DNA of 6,130 nucleotides from MWBV01 sp964418095 (GTDB lineage Archaea; Nanobdellota; Nanobdellia; Pacearchaeales; GW2011-AR1), in NCBI GenBank assembly GCA_964418095.1, contig CAYQKM010000012.1, forward strand, positions 1-6,130, given 5' to 3'. Shown here in pieces: positions 1 to 4,722 of the stretch (positions are counted from its first letter, which is position 1; the number at the start of each line of letters is the position of its first letter). The notes beneath the pieces were generated by a model. The model was given only the letters and a program-made list of their open reading frames with translations. It was not told the origin of the DNA and did not search any database. The translations under genes and the position numbers were made by a program.

Positions 1-119
1 ATCTCAAAAAAACCTTAAAAGATCTTGGAGCATCAACAGAGAAAGTTATGAAAAACTTTGAGGATGCAGACAAAAAGATCAATGAAAAAATGAAGAAAGT
101 GACAGGAAATATTGATTAA
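1..119 (+). CDS. 3' end of an unknown protein (partial)
   Basis: Only the last 38 codons are visible, in the frame that starts at base 3 and stops with TAA at 117-119. The fragment is rich in Lys, Glu and Asp with regularly spaced hydrophobic residues (LKDLGASTEKVMKNF, then DADKKINEKMKK), which suggests an amphipathic or coiled-coil C-terminal helix. A promoter and a T-tract follow it, so it probably belongs to the transcription unit upstream of the replication block. The family cannot be named from this fragment. A complete open frame with codon use like the neighbouring genes supports it being real. Confidence 0.6.
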   Translation, partial: LKKTLKDLGASTEKVMKNFEDADKKINEKMKKVTGNID

Positions 120-146
120 ATTTCGTGTGTAACTTAAAAATAGTTA

Positions 147-160
147 TTAAAGTTTAAATA
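147..160 (+). promoter_or_regulatory. BRE/TATA-type promoter of the replication block
   Basis: TTTAAATA at 153-160 is preceded by purine-rich TTAAAG (147-152), in the position of a TFB recognition element. The octamer spans -30 to -23 relative to the ATG at 183, which is the standard archaeal TATA position if transcription starts at or next to the start codon. No ribosome site precedes 183, in keeping with a leaderless mRNA. A bacterial reading (TATACT at 172-177 as a -10 box) is possible but lacks a convincing -35 box. Confidence 0.6.
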
Positions 161-170
161 ACCTTTTTTT
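161..170 (+). terminator. T-tract, possible intrinsic archaeal terminator
   Basis: ACC followed by seven T residues lies 42 nt after the stop of the partial upstream gene. Archaeal RNA polymerase can terminate at T-rich stretches without a strong hairpin, so this may end the upstream transcript. It sits between the TATA box and the start codon of the next gene, so terminator and promoter would overlap. In such AT-rich DNA a T7 run is weak evidence. Confidence 0.3.
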
Positions 171-182
171 CTATACTGTTTT

Positions 183-431
183 ATGGTTGAAGTTGATATT
201 AAAGTTGAAAGGGAAAGGGCATTAATTTTTTCTGAAAGAAAAACTACTGTTCATGTTTCTAAAATTTATGACAATCCTGCATGGATAAATGGAATTATCC
301 TTGAAGTTGGCAATGATTTTTTTCTTATAAAAGACAGATTAAATGGGAAAGAATATCTTGTTTTGTTTTCTGAATTGAAAAAACCAATTGTTATTTATGG
401 AGATGCAGAACAGAGGGAGGATTTTGCATGA
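183..431 (+). CDS. Small beta-rich protein of unknown function, first gene of the replication block
   Basis: This 82-aa protein is not assigned to a named family. Its N-terminus is charged (VEVDIKVERERALIF). Residues about 35-72 alternate hydrophobic and polar positions (WINGIILEVGNDFFLIKD, then EYLVLFSELKKPIVIY), which suggests a small beta-barrel of SH3 or Sm-like shape. That fold is inferred from the pattern, not recognised by homology. The start at 183 is chosen because a TATA box lies at the exact leaderless distance upstream. The gene ends in an ATGA overlap with the HNH-like gene, so the two are probably translationally coupled. Being first in a block that ends with the replicative helicase, it could be a nucleic-acid-binding accessory or regulatory protein. 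Confidence 0.75.
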   Translation: MVEVDIKVERERALIFSERKTTVHVSKIYDNPAWINGIILEVGNDFFLIKDRLNGKEYLVLFSELKKPIVIYGDAEQREDFA

Positions 432-754
432 GAGGATTTCAAGAGTGTGCTATTTGCAAATTAACTTTTAAAGAAACAGAAATGGAAGTTTCTCACGATA
501 TTCCAAAATATCTTGGAGGAGGAGATAAAGATGGGAGGCATTGGTTATGTAAAGATTGCCATGATGCTTATGATCTAAAAATTTTATCTCAATGTTTTAT
601 TTTAATTTATAGAGAATTACTCCCTGCAAATTTAAACAGGAAATCAAGAATATTTTATATGAATAGAATAAAAAATGAAAAATATCATTCCAAAATAGAT
701 TTTTATCTTATTGCAAAAAAAATAAGAGGGGAAACTTTTAATGAAAGCATTTGA
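428..754 (+). CDS. HNH-like zinc-binding (putative endonuclease) protein
   Basis: The first half of this 108-aa protein has the HNH / beta-beta-alpha-metal layout: C7-x2-C10, then V21-S-H23-D-I-P-K, G30-G-G32, and L40-C41-K-D-C44-H45. The four cysteines would bind a structural zinc; H23 and H45 match the first and last HNH histidines. The middle Asn is replaced: the aligned stretch reads R37-H38-W39, so the motif is H-H-H or H-R-H. Activity is therefore uncertain. Residues 50-108 are basic and helical and could bind DNA. The start at 428 has GGGAGGA (415-421) 6 nt upstream and overlaps the previous stop as ATGA. The gene overlaps the helicase start by 14 nt, suggesting co-translation. A nicking, packaging or homing-type nuclease, or a catalytically dead DNA-binding version, are all possible. 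Confidence 0.7.
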   Translation: MRGFQECAICKLTFKETEMEVSHDIPKYLGGGDKDGRHWLCKDCHDAYDLKILSQCFILIYRELLPANLNRKSRIFYMNRIKNEKYHSKIDFYLIAKKIRGETFNESI

Positions 755-2642
755 AAAATTTGAGGAGATCAATGCAAAAGAAAGTGATTATCAAAGGCAG
801 AAAGCATGGCTAAAAGATTATGAGGGATTGCCTTATGGGATTGCAATCAAAGGAAAACATAAATTTAGATGGAAAGAAGATCCTCAATATTACTCTGATA
901 AATCATTTTCTCCTGAAATAAATTGCATTGCAGAAAGAAAAGACAGAACAAGAATAGAATTTGATGATAAGGCAGAAAGAGGAGAAAAAGATAAGGAAAA
1001 AATAAAAGATCATGTTGAAAAAACTATTGAAAAACTAAAACAAAATAATATTGGTTTCATCAGATCAACTCATAAAGGAGCATCTGATTATCTGTGGGTT
1101 GAATTTGACAGAGAAGTAACAGAAAAAGAAAAAGAGGCATTCATTTATTGGATTTCTCCTGAAAATGCAGAGATGGATCTCAATTTTGCATCAGAAAAAA
1201 AGGTTTTTCCTGTTTTATATGCTACTCATTGGAAACATTCAGAGGAGAGAGAAACTCCAATTGAATTTTTTGAGGGAGAAAAGATTGATTTAAAAAAATT
1301 AGATATAAAAATTAGCAAAGAAAAAATACTCAAAAGAAAAATAAAAAATAGATCTTTTGAATATGTCACAGGAATAAAAGATGCAAGTCAGGTTTTTAAA
1401 TTAGATAAACAAGCAGAAAAGTTTAATGAAATACAGCCATTGTTTTATGATCGTGTAGGATTATTTTGGTTATGGAATGCAAAAAAGATGTGTTGGGAAG
1501 TAGTTGATGAAGTTGATTTATTGAATATGATTAATGATGCAACAGGGAAAGATGTGATTGGATCTAAAAATAGAACAGAAATAATAAATGCTTTAAAGCA
1601 AGAAGGAAGAAAGAGTATACCAAAACAAATAAAAACAACATGGATACAATTCAAAAATAAAATTTATGATACTGAAACAGGAGAAAGTTATCCTGTTACT
1701 CCTGAATATTTTGTTACAAATCCCATTCCTCATGAAGTTAATGGAAATCCAGAAACTCCAATAATTGATAAAATTTTTGAAGAATGGGTTGGAAAAGAGT
1801 ATGTTGAAACATTGCATGAGGTTGTTGCTTATTGCCTTTTGCCAAATTATCCAATCAATAGATTATTTTGTTTTATTGGAGGAGGGATGAATGGAAAAAC
1901 TTGTTTCCTTAATCTTTTAAGAAAATTTGTTGGAGAATATAATTGCTGTTCCACTGAACTTGATGCTTTAATTTCTTCAAGATTTGAGGTTACAAGATTA
2001 CATAAAAAATTGGTATGCCAAATGGGAGAAACAAATTTTAATGAAATTAATCAAACTTCTATTCTTAAAAAATTAACAGGAAATGATCTCATTGGGTTTG
2101 AATACAAAAATAAAACTCCTTTTGAGGATGTTAATTATGCTAAAATTTTAATTGCTACAAATAATCTCCCTGCAACAACAGATAAAACCATTGGATTTTA
2201 TAGGAGATGGATGATCATTGATTTTCCAAATCAATTTTCTGAAAAAAAAGATATTTTAAATGATATTCCTGATGAAGAATATGAAAATTTAGCAACAAGA
2301 TCCATAATTACTCTAAACAAACTCCTGCAAAGAAGATCTTTCACAAATGAGGGATCTGTTGAAGAAAGAATGAAAAGATATGAAGAAAAAAGCAATTTCT
2401 TGGAAAGATTTATCAGAGAAAATACAGAAGAAGATCTTGATTTATTTGTAACCAAAAACTCCTTTTCAAAGAAATTTGCAAGTTGGTGTAAAGAAAATAG
2501 ATTAAGAGAAGTGAGTGATATGTCTTTGAGTGCAACAATGAAAAAATTGGGATATGAAAGTAGTATGAAGTATTTTAATTGGATGAATGATGGAAAAGGT
2601 GGATCAGGTAGGGTTTGGTTGGGATTAAGATGGAAAGAATAA
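741..2642 (+). CDS. D5-type primase/superfamily 3 replicative helicase
   Basis: This 633-aa protein is the likely replication initiator/helicase of the element. The SF3 AAA+ core is clear: Walker A GGGMNGKT (380-387), Walker B hydrophobics ending in E430 (KLVCQMGETN), motif C/sensor ILIATNN with N474-N475, and arginine-finger candidates R488-R489 in YRRW. The C-terminal ~85 residues (FLERFI, then FASWCKENRL and GRVWLGLRWK) match the winged-helix tail usual in phage and plasmid D5-like helicases. Residues about 60-180 could be a diverged archaeo-eukaryotic primase domain: acidic E73/D75/D76, S109-T-H111, D146, followed by VLYATHWKH. That part is tentative. The family is known as a DNA-unwinding ring ATPase recruited to origins. 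GAGGGG (726-731) lies 9 nt before the start. An iteron/hairpin region immediately follows the stop codon. Confidence 0.93.
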   Translation: MKAFEKFEEINAKESDYQRQKAWLKDYEGLPYGIAIKGKHKFRWKEDPQYYSDKSFSPEINCIAERKDRTRIEFDDKAERGEKDKEKIKDHVEKTIEKLKQNNIGFIRSTHKGASDYLWVEFDREVTEKEKEAFIYWISPENAEMDLNFASEKKVFPVLYATHWKHSEERETPIEFFEGEKIDLKKLDIKISKEKILKRKIKNRSFEYVTGIKDASQVFKLDKQAEKFNEIQPLFYDRVGLFWLWNAKKMCWEVVDEVDLLNMINDATGKDVIGSKNRTEIINALKQEGRKSIPKQIKTTWIQFKNKIYDTETGESYPVTPEYFVTNPIPHEVNGNPETPIIDKIFEEWVGKEYVETLHEVVAYCLLPNYPINRLFCFIGGGMNGKTCFLNLLRKFVGEYNCCSTELDALISSRFEVTRLHKKLVCQMGETNFNEINQTSILKKLTGNDLIGFEYKNKTPFEDVNYAKILIATNNLPATTDKTIGFYRRWMIIDFPNQFSEKKDILNDIPDEEYENLATRSIITLNKLLQRRSFTNEGSVEERMKRYEEKSNFLERFIRENTEEDLDLFVTKNSFSKKFASWCKENRLREVSDMSLSATMKKLGYESSMKYFNWMNDGKGGSGRVWLGLRWKE

Positions 2643-2646
2643 AAAT

Positions 2647-2670
2647 ATTACAGGTATTACAGCAATTACA
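2647..2670 (+). repeat. Left iteron array, three ATTACA motifs with 9-bp period
   Basis: ATTACA occurs at 2647-2652, 2656-2661 and 2665-2670. The first two are parts of the longer direct repeat TATTACAGG/TATTACAGC. The array begins 4 nt after the helicase stop codon. Confidence 0.8.
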
Positions 2671-2680
2671 TGTGGTTAAC

Positions 2681-2705
2681 ATTAGTTTCCCATATAAGAA
2701 CTAAT
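2681..2705. repeat. Central 7-bp inverted repeat of the iteron region
   Basis: ATTAGTT (2681-2687) and AACTAAT (2699-2705) are perfect inverted arms around an 11-nt AT-rich loop. The hairpin lies exactly in the middle of the two iteron arrays. Confidence 0.75.
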
Positions 2706-2713
2706 ATAGGTAA

Positions 2714-2740
2714 GGTGTAATAGGTGTAATAGGTGTAAGA
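2714..2740 (+). repeat. Right iteron array, three tandem 9-mers inverted relative to the left array
   Basis: GGTGTAATA at 2714-2722 and 2723-2731 are identical, and GGTGTAAGA at 2732-2740 differs at one base. The TGTAAT core is the reverse complement of the ATTACA motif in the left array, so the two arrays face each other. Confidence 0.85.
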
Positions 2741-2742
2741 AA

Positions 2743-2757
2743 ATGGTCAAAAACCAT
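2743..2757. repeat. Short inverted repeat upstream of the second promoter
   Basis: ATGGT and ACCAT are 5-bp inverted arms around CAAAA. The element lies between the right iterons and the TATA box at 2772 and could be a small operator. Five base pairs could also occur by chance. Confidence 0.35.
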
Positions 2758-2771
2758 CAAAAATCATAACA

Positions 2772-2779
2772 TTTATAAA
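2772..2779 (+). promoter_or_regulatory. TATA box of the small-protein block
   Basis: TTTATAAA lies 24 nt before the ATG at 2804, spanning about -32 to -25 if transcription starts at the ATG. This matches the arrangement in front of the gene at 183 and again predicts a leaderless or nearly leaderless mRNA. No ribosome site precedes 2804. Confidence 0.6.
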
Positions 2780-2803
2780 CTTTATGTATCTAAATATAAC
2801 ACA

Positions 2804-2959
2804 ATGGAACAATGCGAACATAAAAAACTACAAAATTTGTATTGGAGAAAAGGTCAAAAATGGATGATAATTGAAAATTTCATGATTTGTAAAGATTGTG
2901 AGATGGTTTTCAGAATAGATAAAAAGGAGATCCCAAAAGAAAATGGTATGCAGGATTAA
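2804..2959 (+). CDS. 51-aa zinc-ribbon-like protein
   Basis: This short frame has four candidate zinc ligands: C4 and H6 near the N-terminus (MEQCEHKK) and C29-x2-C32 (MICKDCEMVF). The spacing resembles a single zinc ribbon or knuckle. Between them is an aromatic and basic stretch (LYWRKGQKW) that could contact nucleic acid. The start is supported by a TATA box at leaderless distance, and it is the first gene of the second transcription unit. Its position next to the iteron region makes a transcriptional regulator or origin-binding role plausible, but this is inference. It overlaps the next gene by 17 nt in another frame. Confidence 0.65.
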   Translation: MEQCEHKKLQNLYWRKGQKWMIIENFMICKDCEMVFRIDKKEIPKENGMQD

Positions 2960-3131
2960 GAAAAGTGCAGAAGAACAATTTAAAGCAGAAAGAAGAAGAT
3001 TTTTAGCAAGGCAAAAAGGAAAACCTGTTTTGGCAGAACAAATAAAATCAAGAGAAGAAAGAGAATTTAGAAAACATCAAAGAGAACAAGAAAAAGGTCA
3101 AGAAAAGATTTTTTTGGGAGATATACAATGA
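2943..3131 (+). CDS. Small highly charged helical protein
   Basis: Residues 5-53 of this 62-aa protein are almost entirely Lys, Arg, Glu and Gln with few hydrophobics (EEQFKAERRRFLARQKGK, then REEREFRKHQREQEKGQEK). This predicts a long single helix or coiled coil, possibly binding nucleic acid. No family is recognised. GGAG at 2926-2929 lies 13 nt before the start, longer than for its neighbours, so coupling to the overlapping zinc-ribbon gene may matter. It ends in an ATGA overlap with the next membrane-protein gene, which supports it as a member of the operon. Confidence 0.6.
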   Translation: MVCRIKKSAEEQFKAERRRFLARQKGKPVLAEQIKSREEREFRKHQREQEKGQEKIFLGDIQ

Positions 3132-3283
3132 AACAAAAAATAAAAGAGGAAATTAAGATTGCACTTTGGTCTTTGCTTATTTTTATTCTGATGATAGGAG
3201 CAATTTATTTCTTTAATGATCCAAATGATTTTATTTCAAGAAATTCAGAAAAAGTTGCTGAAATGTTGAGGGGAGGATCATGA
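3128..3283 (+). CDS. 51-aa single-pass membrane protein
   Basis: A Lys-rich N-terminus (MKQKIKEEIK) is followed by one hydrophobic segment, residues about 11-29 (IALWSLLIFILMIGAIYFF), and a polar tail of about 22 residues (NDPNDFISRNSEKVAEMLRG). Positive-inside logic places the N-terminus in the cytoplasm and the tail outside. The start has GGGAG (3116-3120) 7 nt upstream and overlaps the previous stop as ATGA. It overlaps the A24 protease gene by the same arrangement. It could be a protease partner or a small structural membrane protein; no K/R-G/A cleavage site typical of archaeal prepilins is visible before the hydrophobic segment. Confidence 0.65.
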   Translation: MKQKIKEEIKIALWSLLIFILMIGAIYFFNDPNDFISRNSEKVAEMLRGGS

Positions 3284-3699
3284 TCACAACTCTCATGTTG
3301 GTTTTTACTGCACTTTTATTGATCTTTGCAATTTTAGATCTAAAAAGCAAGGCAATTCCATCAGTTCTTTTGACAGGAACAATATTTATTCTTGTTGGAT
3401 TAAACTTTGGAAATTTGAAATGGGCAGTTTTAACAGGATTGATGGGCATGTTGCTGTGGGAATTTTCAGAGGGGAATAAAGTTGCATTTGGAGTTGCAGA
3501 CATAAAAATAATGATTATGCTTGGATTTTTCTTGACATCTTTCAATTCATTTTTCTTTTTCATGCTCTCTTTTGCAGTTTGTCAGATGGTTTATATTGCA
3601 GGAGTGAGATGGTTTTTGAAAATGGATGAAGTTCCATTTGTTCCATTATTCTTTGTCTTATGGATTGCAGGATTAGTTGCAGGAGGAATGTGGGGATGA
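3280..3699 (+). CDS. A24 family (type IV prepilin peptidase-like) membrane aspartyl protease
   Basis: This 139-aa protein has about six hydrophobic segments and matches the small peptidase-only form of the GxGD aspartyl proteases. The first catalytic Asp fits D20 in LDLKSKAIP (the D-x3-K/R-x-IP pattern). The second fits D74 in G71-V-A-D74-I-K, where the usual GxGD reads GVAD. The late VPFVPLFFVLWIAGL segment (118-132) corresponds to the conserved PFxP region. The family cuts the leader from prepilins or archaellins at the inner membrane face; that function is inferred from the family. GAGGGG (3268-3273) lies 6 nt upstream and the start overlaps the previous stop as ATGA. Membrane-protein genes lie on both sides, so the substrate may be encoded nearby. 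Confidence 0.75.
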   Translation: MITTLMLVFTALLLIFAILDLKSKAIPSVLLTGTIFILVGLNFGNLKWAVLTGLMGMLLWEFSEGNKVAFGVADIKIMIMLGFFLTSFNSFFFFMLSFAVCQMVYIAGVRWFLKMDEVPFVPLFFVLWIAGLVAGGMWG

Positions 3700-3854
3700 C
3701 GATTGAAAAAGAAATTATAAAAGAAATAGATTTCATTGAAATAAGTTTGAGAGAAAGTAATGTTTTTGTAAGAATAAAATATCCAAAGAAAAGCACTCTT
3801 GAAAAAAGATTTAAACTATTGGATAAATTGAAAGAGGCAATGAGGAGAATTTGA
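3696..3854 (+). CDS. 52-aa charged protein of unknown function
   Basis: The product is mixed alpha/beta in pattern: MTIEKEIIKEIDFIEISL, a short strand VFVRIKYP (23-30), then a basic helix (STLEKRFKLLDKLKEAMR). No family is recognised and no membrane segment is present. The start at 3696 is preferred over an in-frame ATG at 3660 because it has GGAGG (3682-3686) 9 nt upstream and an ATGA overlap with the protease stop. The 3660 start would lie deep inside the protease gene and add an unrelated Cys/Arg-rich leader. The stop is followed directly by the next ATG. Confidence 0.6.
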   Translation: MTIEKEIIKEIDFIEISLRESNVFVRIKYPKKSTLEKRFKLLDKLKEAMRRI

Positions 3855-4073
3855 ATGATGGAAGAAAAAGAAAAATCAACTTTATTGAACATTCCATCAA
3901 TTGCAGAGGTCATGAATAATAAACAGACAGCAAAAGAAAAAGTTGAAACTTTTTATAAAGATGCATGGAATAGAGATTGGTATTTTTCAGGAATTATTCA
4001 AAAAGGGATCATCACAGCATGTTTCTTTTGGAGTGCATGGAGTTTGGGATCATGGCTTTGGAGGATCTTCTGA
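3855..4073 (+). CDS. 72-aa tail-anchored membrane protein
   Basis: The first ~48 residues are soluble and charged (MMEEKEKSTLLNIPSIAEVM, later KVETFYKDAWNRDWYFSG). The C-terminus, residues about 52-72, is hydrophobic and tryptophan-rich (IITACFFWSAWSLGSWLWRI), which fits a tail anchor or membrane-inserting segment. GGAG (3844-3847) lies 7 nt before the ATG at 3855; the adjacent ATG at 3858 is an equal possibility. The stop TGA shares its last base with the next start (TGATG). No family is recognised. The Trp-rich membrane end could serve a virion-membrane, lysis or egress role, but there is no direct evidence for any of these. Confidence 0.6.
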   Translation: MMEEKEKSTLLNIPSIAEVMNNKQTAKEKVETFYKDAWNRDWYFSGIIQKGIITACFFWSAWSLGSWLWRIF

Positions 4074-4333
4074 TGGAGGAATTTGGAATGGGAAAATTGA
4101 TCATGATTATTGTCATCTCTTGTGCAATGGGAATTGCATTCGGATACACGATTGCATCCAATCAAGATTTCAGTTATCAAGAGGCATCAGTGATGACTTG
4201 TGACTATGCAAATAAATTGACAAACATCATAAACAATCAATCAATTTCTTTGGAATTATTTTCAAACAGATCTGTGCCATACACAAAATTGGATCAATTA
4301 AATTGCAGTAGATTGTCGGAGGAATTGTTATGA
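4073..4333 (+). CDS. 86-aa signal-anchored surface protein with Cys pair and N-glycosylation sequons
   Basis: A hydrophobic segment at residues 9-28 (LIMIIVISCAMGIAFGYTIA) after a short N-terminus predicts a signal anchor, with about 58 residues outside the cell. The exposed part has two cysteines (C43, C78) that could form a disulfide, and three N-x-S sequons at N55, N65 and N77, which suits an archaeal surface glycoprotein. The start at 4073 has GGAGG (4060-4064) 8 nt upstream and a TGATG overlap. ATG 4088, with GGAGGA at 4076-4081, is an alternative that removes five residues. Longer in-frame starts at 3977 or 4052 lie inside the previous gene and add charged residues ahead of the anchor. 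It ends in an ATGA overlap with the next gene. No family is recognised. Confidence 0.6.
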   Translation: MEEFGMGKLIMIIVISCAMGIAFGYTIASNQDFSYQEASVMTCDYANKLTNIINNQSISLELFSNRSVPYTKLDQLNCSRLSEELL

Positions 4334-4722
4334 AAACAGAAGAAGAATTAAAAAAAGAGATTGCTATATTTCCAAGCAAAACACTTCATCAATATGATAG
4401 TGGAAAATTACTTTGGAAAGGAACAATTAAAGAAGCAATAGAAAAAGGAAAAGTTACACAAGAGGAAGTTGATAAGTGGAATATGGAAGATGAAATTGGA
4501 GAAGACTATATGGAAGGTTTCCTCGCAGGACAACTCGCCGAGAGAGAAAAATGCTTGAAGATGATTGAACCAAGAGAATTTAATGAAAATATAACTAAAA
4601 TTATGAATAAGAATGGTTTTGTAACCTATGACGATAATGAATGTATCTGGGTTTGTTGCAATATAATTAAAAATTATTTAAAAGAAGAACTCACAAAAAA
4701 AGTGAGTGAGGAAGGGAAATGA
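4330..4722 (+). CDS. 130-aa hypothetical protein with a GFxxGQ motif
   Basis: No named family is recognised. The N-terminus is acidic and helical (MKTEEELKKEIA), followed by KTLHQYDSGKLLWKGTIKE and a helix-turn-like stretch TQEEVDKWNM. The motif DYMEGFLAGQLAE is at 59-71, and a Cys/Trp-rich stretch NECIWVCC at 103-110. The C-terminus ELTKKVSEEGK is shared with the next protein, and the two are aligned over GFxxGQ and the tail, so they are probably paralogs. GGAGG (4318-4322) lies 7 nt before the start, which overlaps the previous stop as ATGA. Base signatures change at about this gene's start: GATC and TGCA, frequent upstream, almost vanish. The gene may therefore come from a different source than the membrane block it is coupled to. 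Confidence 0.65.
   Translation: MKTEEELKKEIAIFPSKTLHQYDSGKLLWKGTIKEAIEKGKVTQEEVDKWNMEDEIGEDYMEGFLAGQLAEREKCLKMIEPREFNENITKIMNKNGFVTYDDNECIWVCCNIIKNYLKEELTKKVSEEGK
4687..4722 (+). repeat. Copy 1 of a 36-nt duplicated gene junction (hairpin, ribosome site, ATGA)
   Basis: This segment matches 4863-4898 at 33 of 36 positions. It contains ACTCAC (4689-4694) and GTGAGT (4702-4707) as 6-bp inverted arms around seven A residues. GAGG (4708-4711) follows, then the ATGA that ends one gene and begins the next at 4719. The hairpin sits just upstream of the ribosome site and partly overlaps its GTGAG. Confidence 0.8.

Larger units (their letters stand above)
2643..2803. other. Candidate replication origin or operator: dyad-symmetric iteron region
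   Basis: This 161-nt gap holds no gene but is strongly structured. Three ATTACA motifs at 2647, 2656 and 2665 (9-bp period) face three inverted motifs TGTAAT, TGTAAT and TGTAAG at 2716, 2725 and 2734 (same period). Between them is a hairpin, ATTAGTT/AACTAAT (2681-2705). The midpoints of the iteron pairs and of the hairpin all fall at 2693. Iterons plus an AT-rich dyad next to a D5-type helicase gene are typical of plasmid and viral origins, bound by the initiator. A promoter for the next gene block lies at the right edge, so an operator role is the main alternative. Confidence 0.6.

Noticed and set aside
1445..1817. Open frames on the minus strand inside the helicase gene (also 2231-2455)
   Set aside because: They lie opposite a well-supported helicase core, are rich in Phe/Ser/Ile as expected for the complement of A-rich coding DNA, and have no ribosome site or context.
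2714..2740. CRISPR-like array from the tandem repeats
   Set aside because: The units are 9 bp and contiguous with no spacers; they are iterons, not CRISPR repeats.
3231..3913. Minus-strand frames opposite the protease and its neighbours (also 3998-4180 and 5488-5691)
   Set aside because: They are antisense shadows of genes that have recognisable motifs or coupled starts; their compositions are those of reverse-complemented coding sequence.
3990..4070. Class III (prepilin) signal peptide in the 72-aa protein, based on Gln-Lys-Gly before its hydrophobic stretch
   Set aside because: The hydrophobic stretch is at the extreme C-terminus, so cleavage after Gly would release only a short tail and no mature pilin; a tail anchor explains it better.
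3943..4203. A + strand frame of 86 codons overlapping the tail-anchored and signal-anchored genes
   Set aside because: It overlaps both genes in a third frame, gives a His/Gly/Cys-rich product with no pattern, and has no ribosome site at its start.
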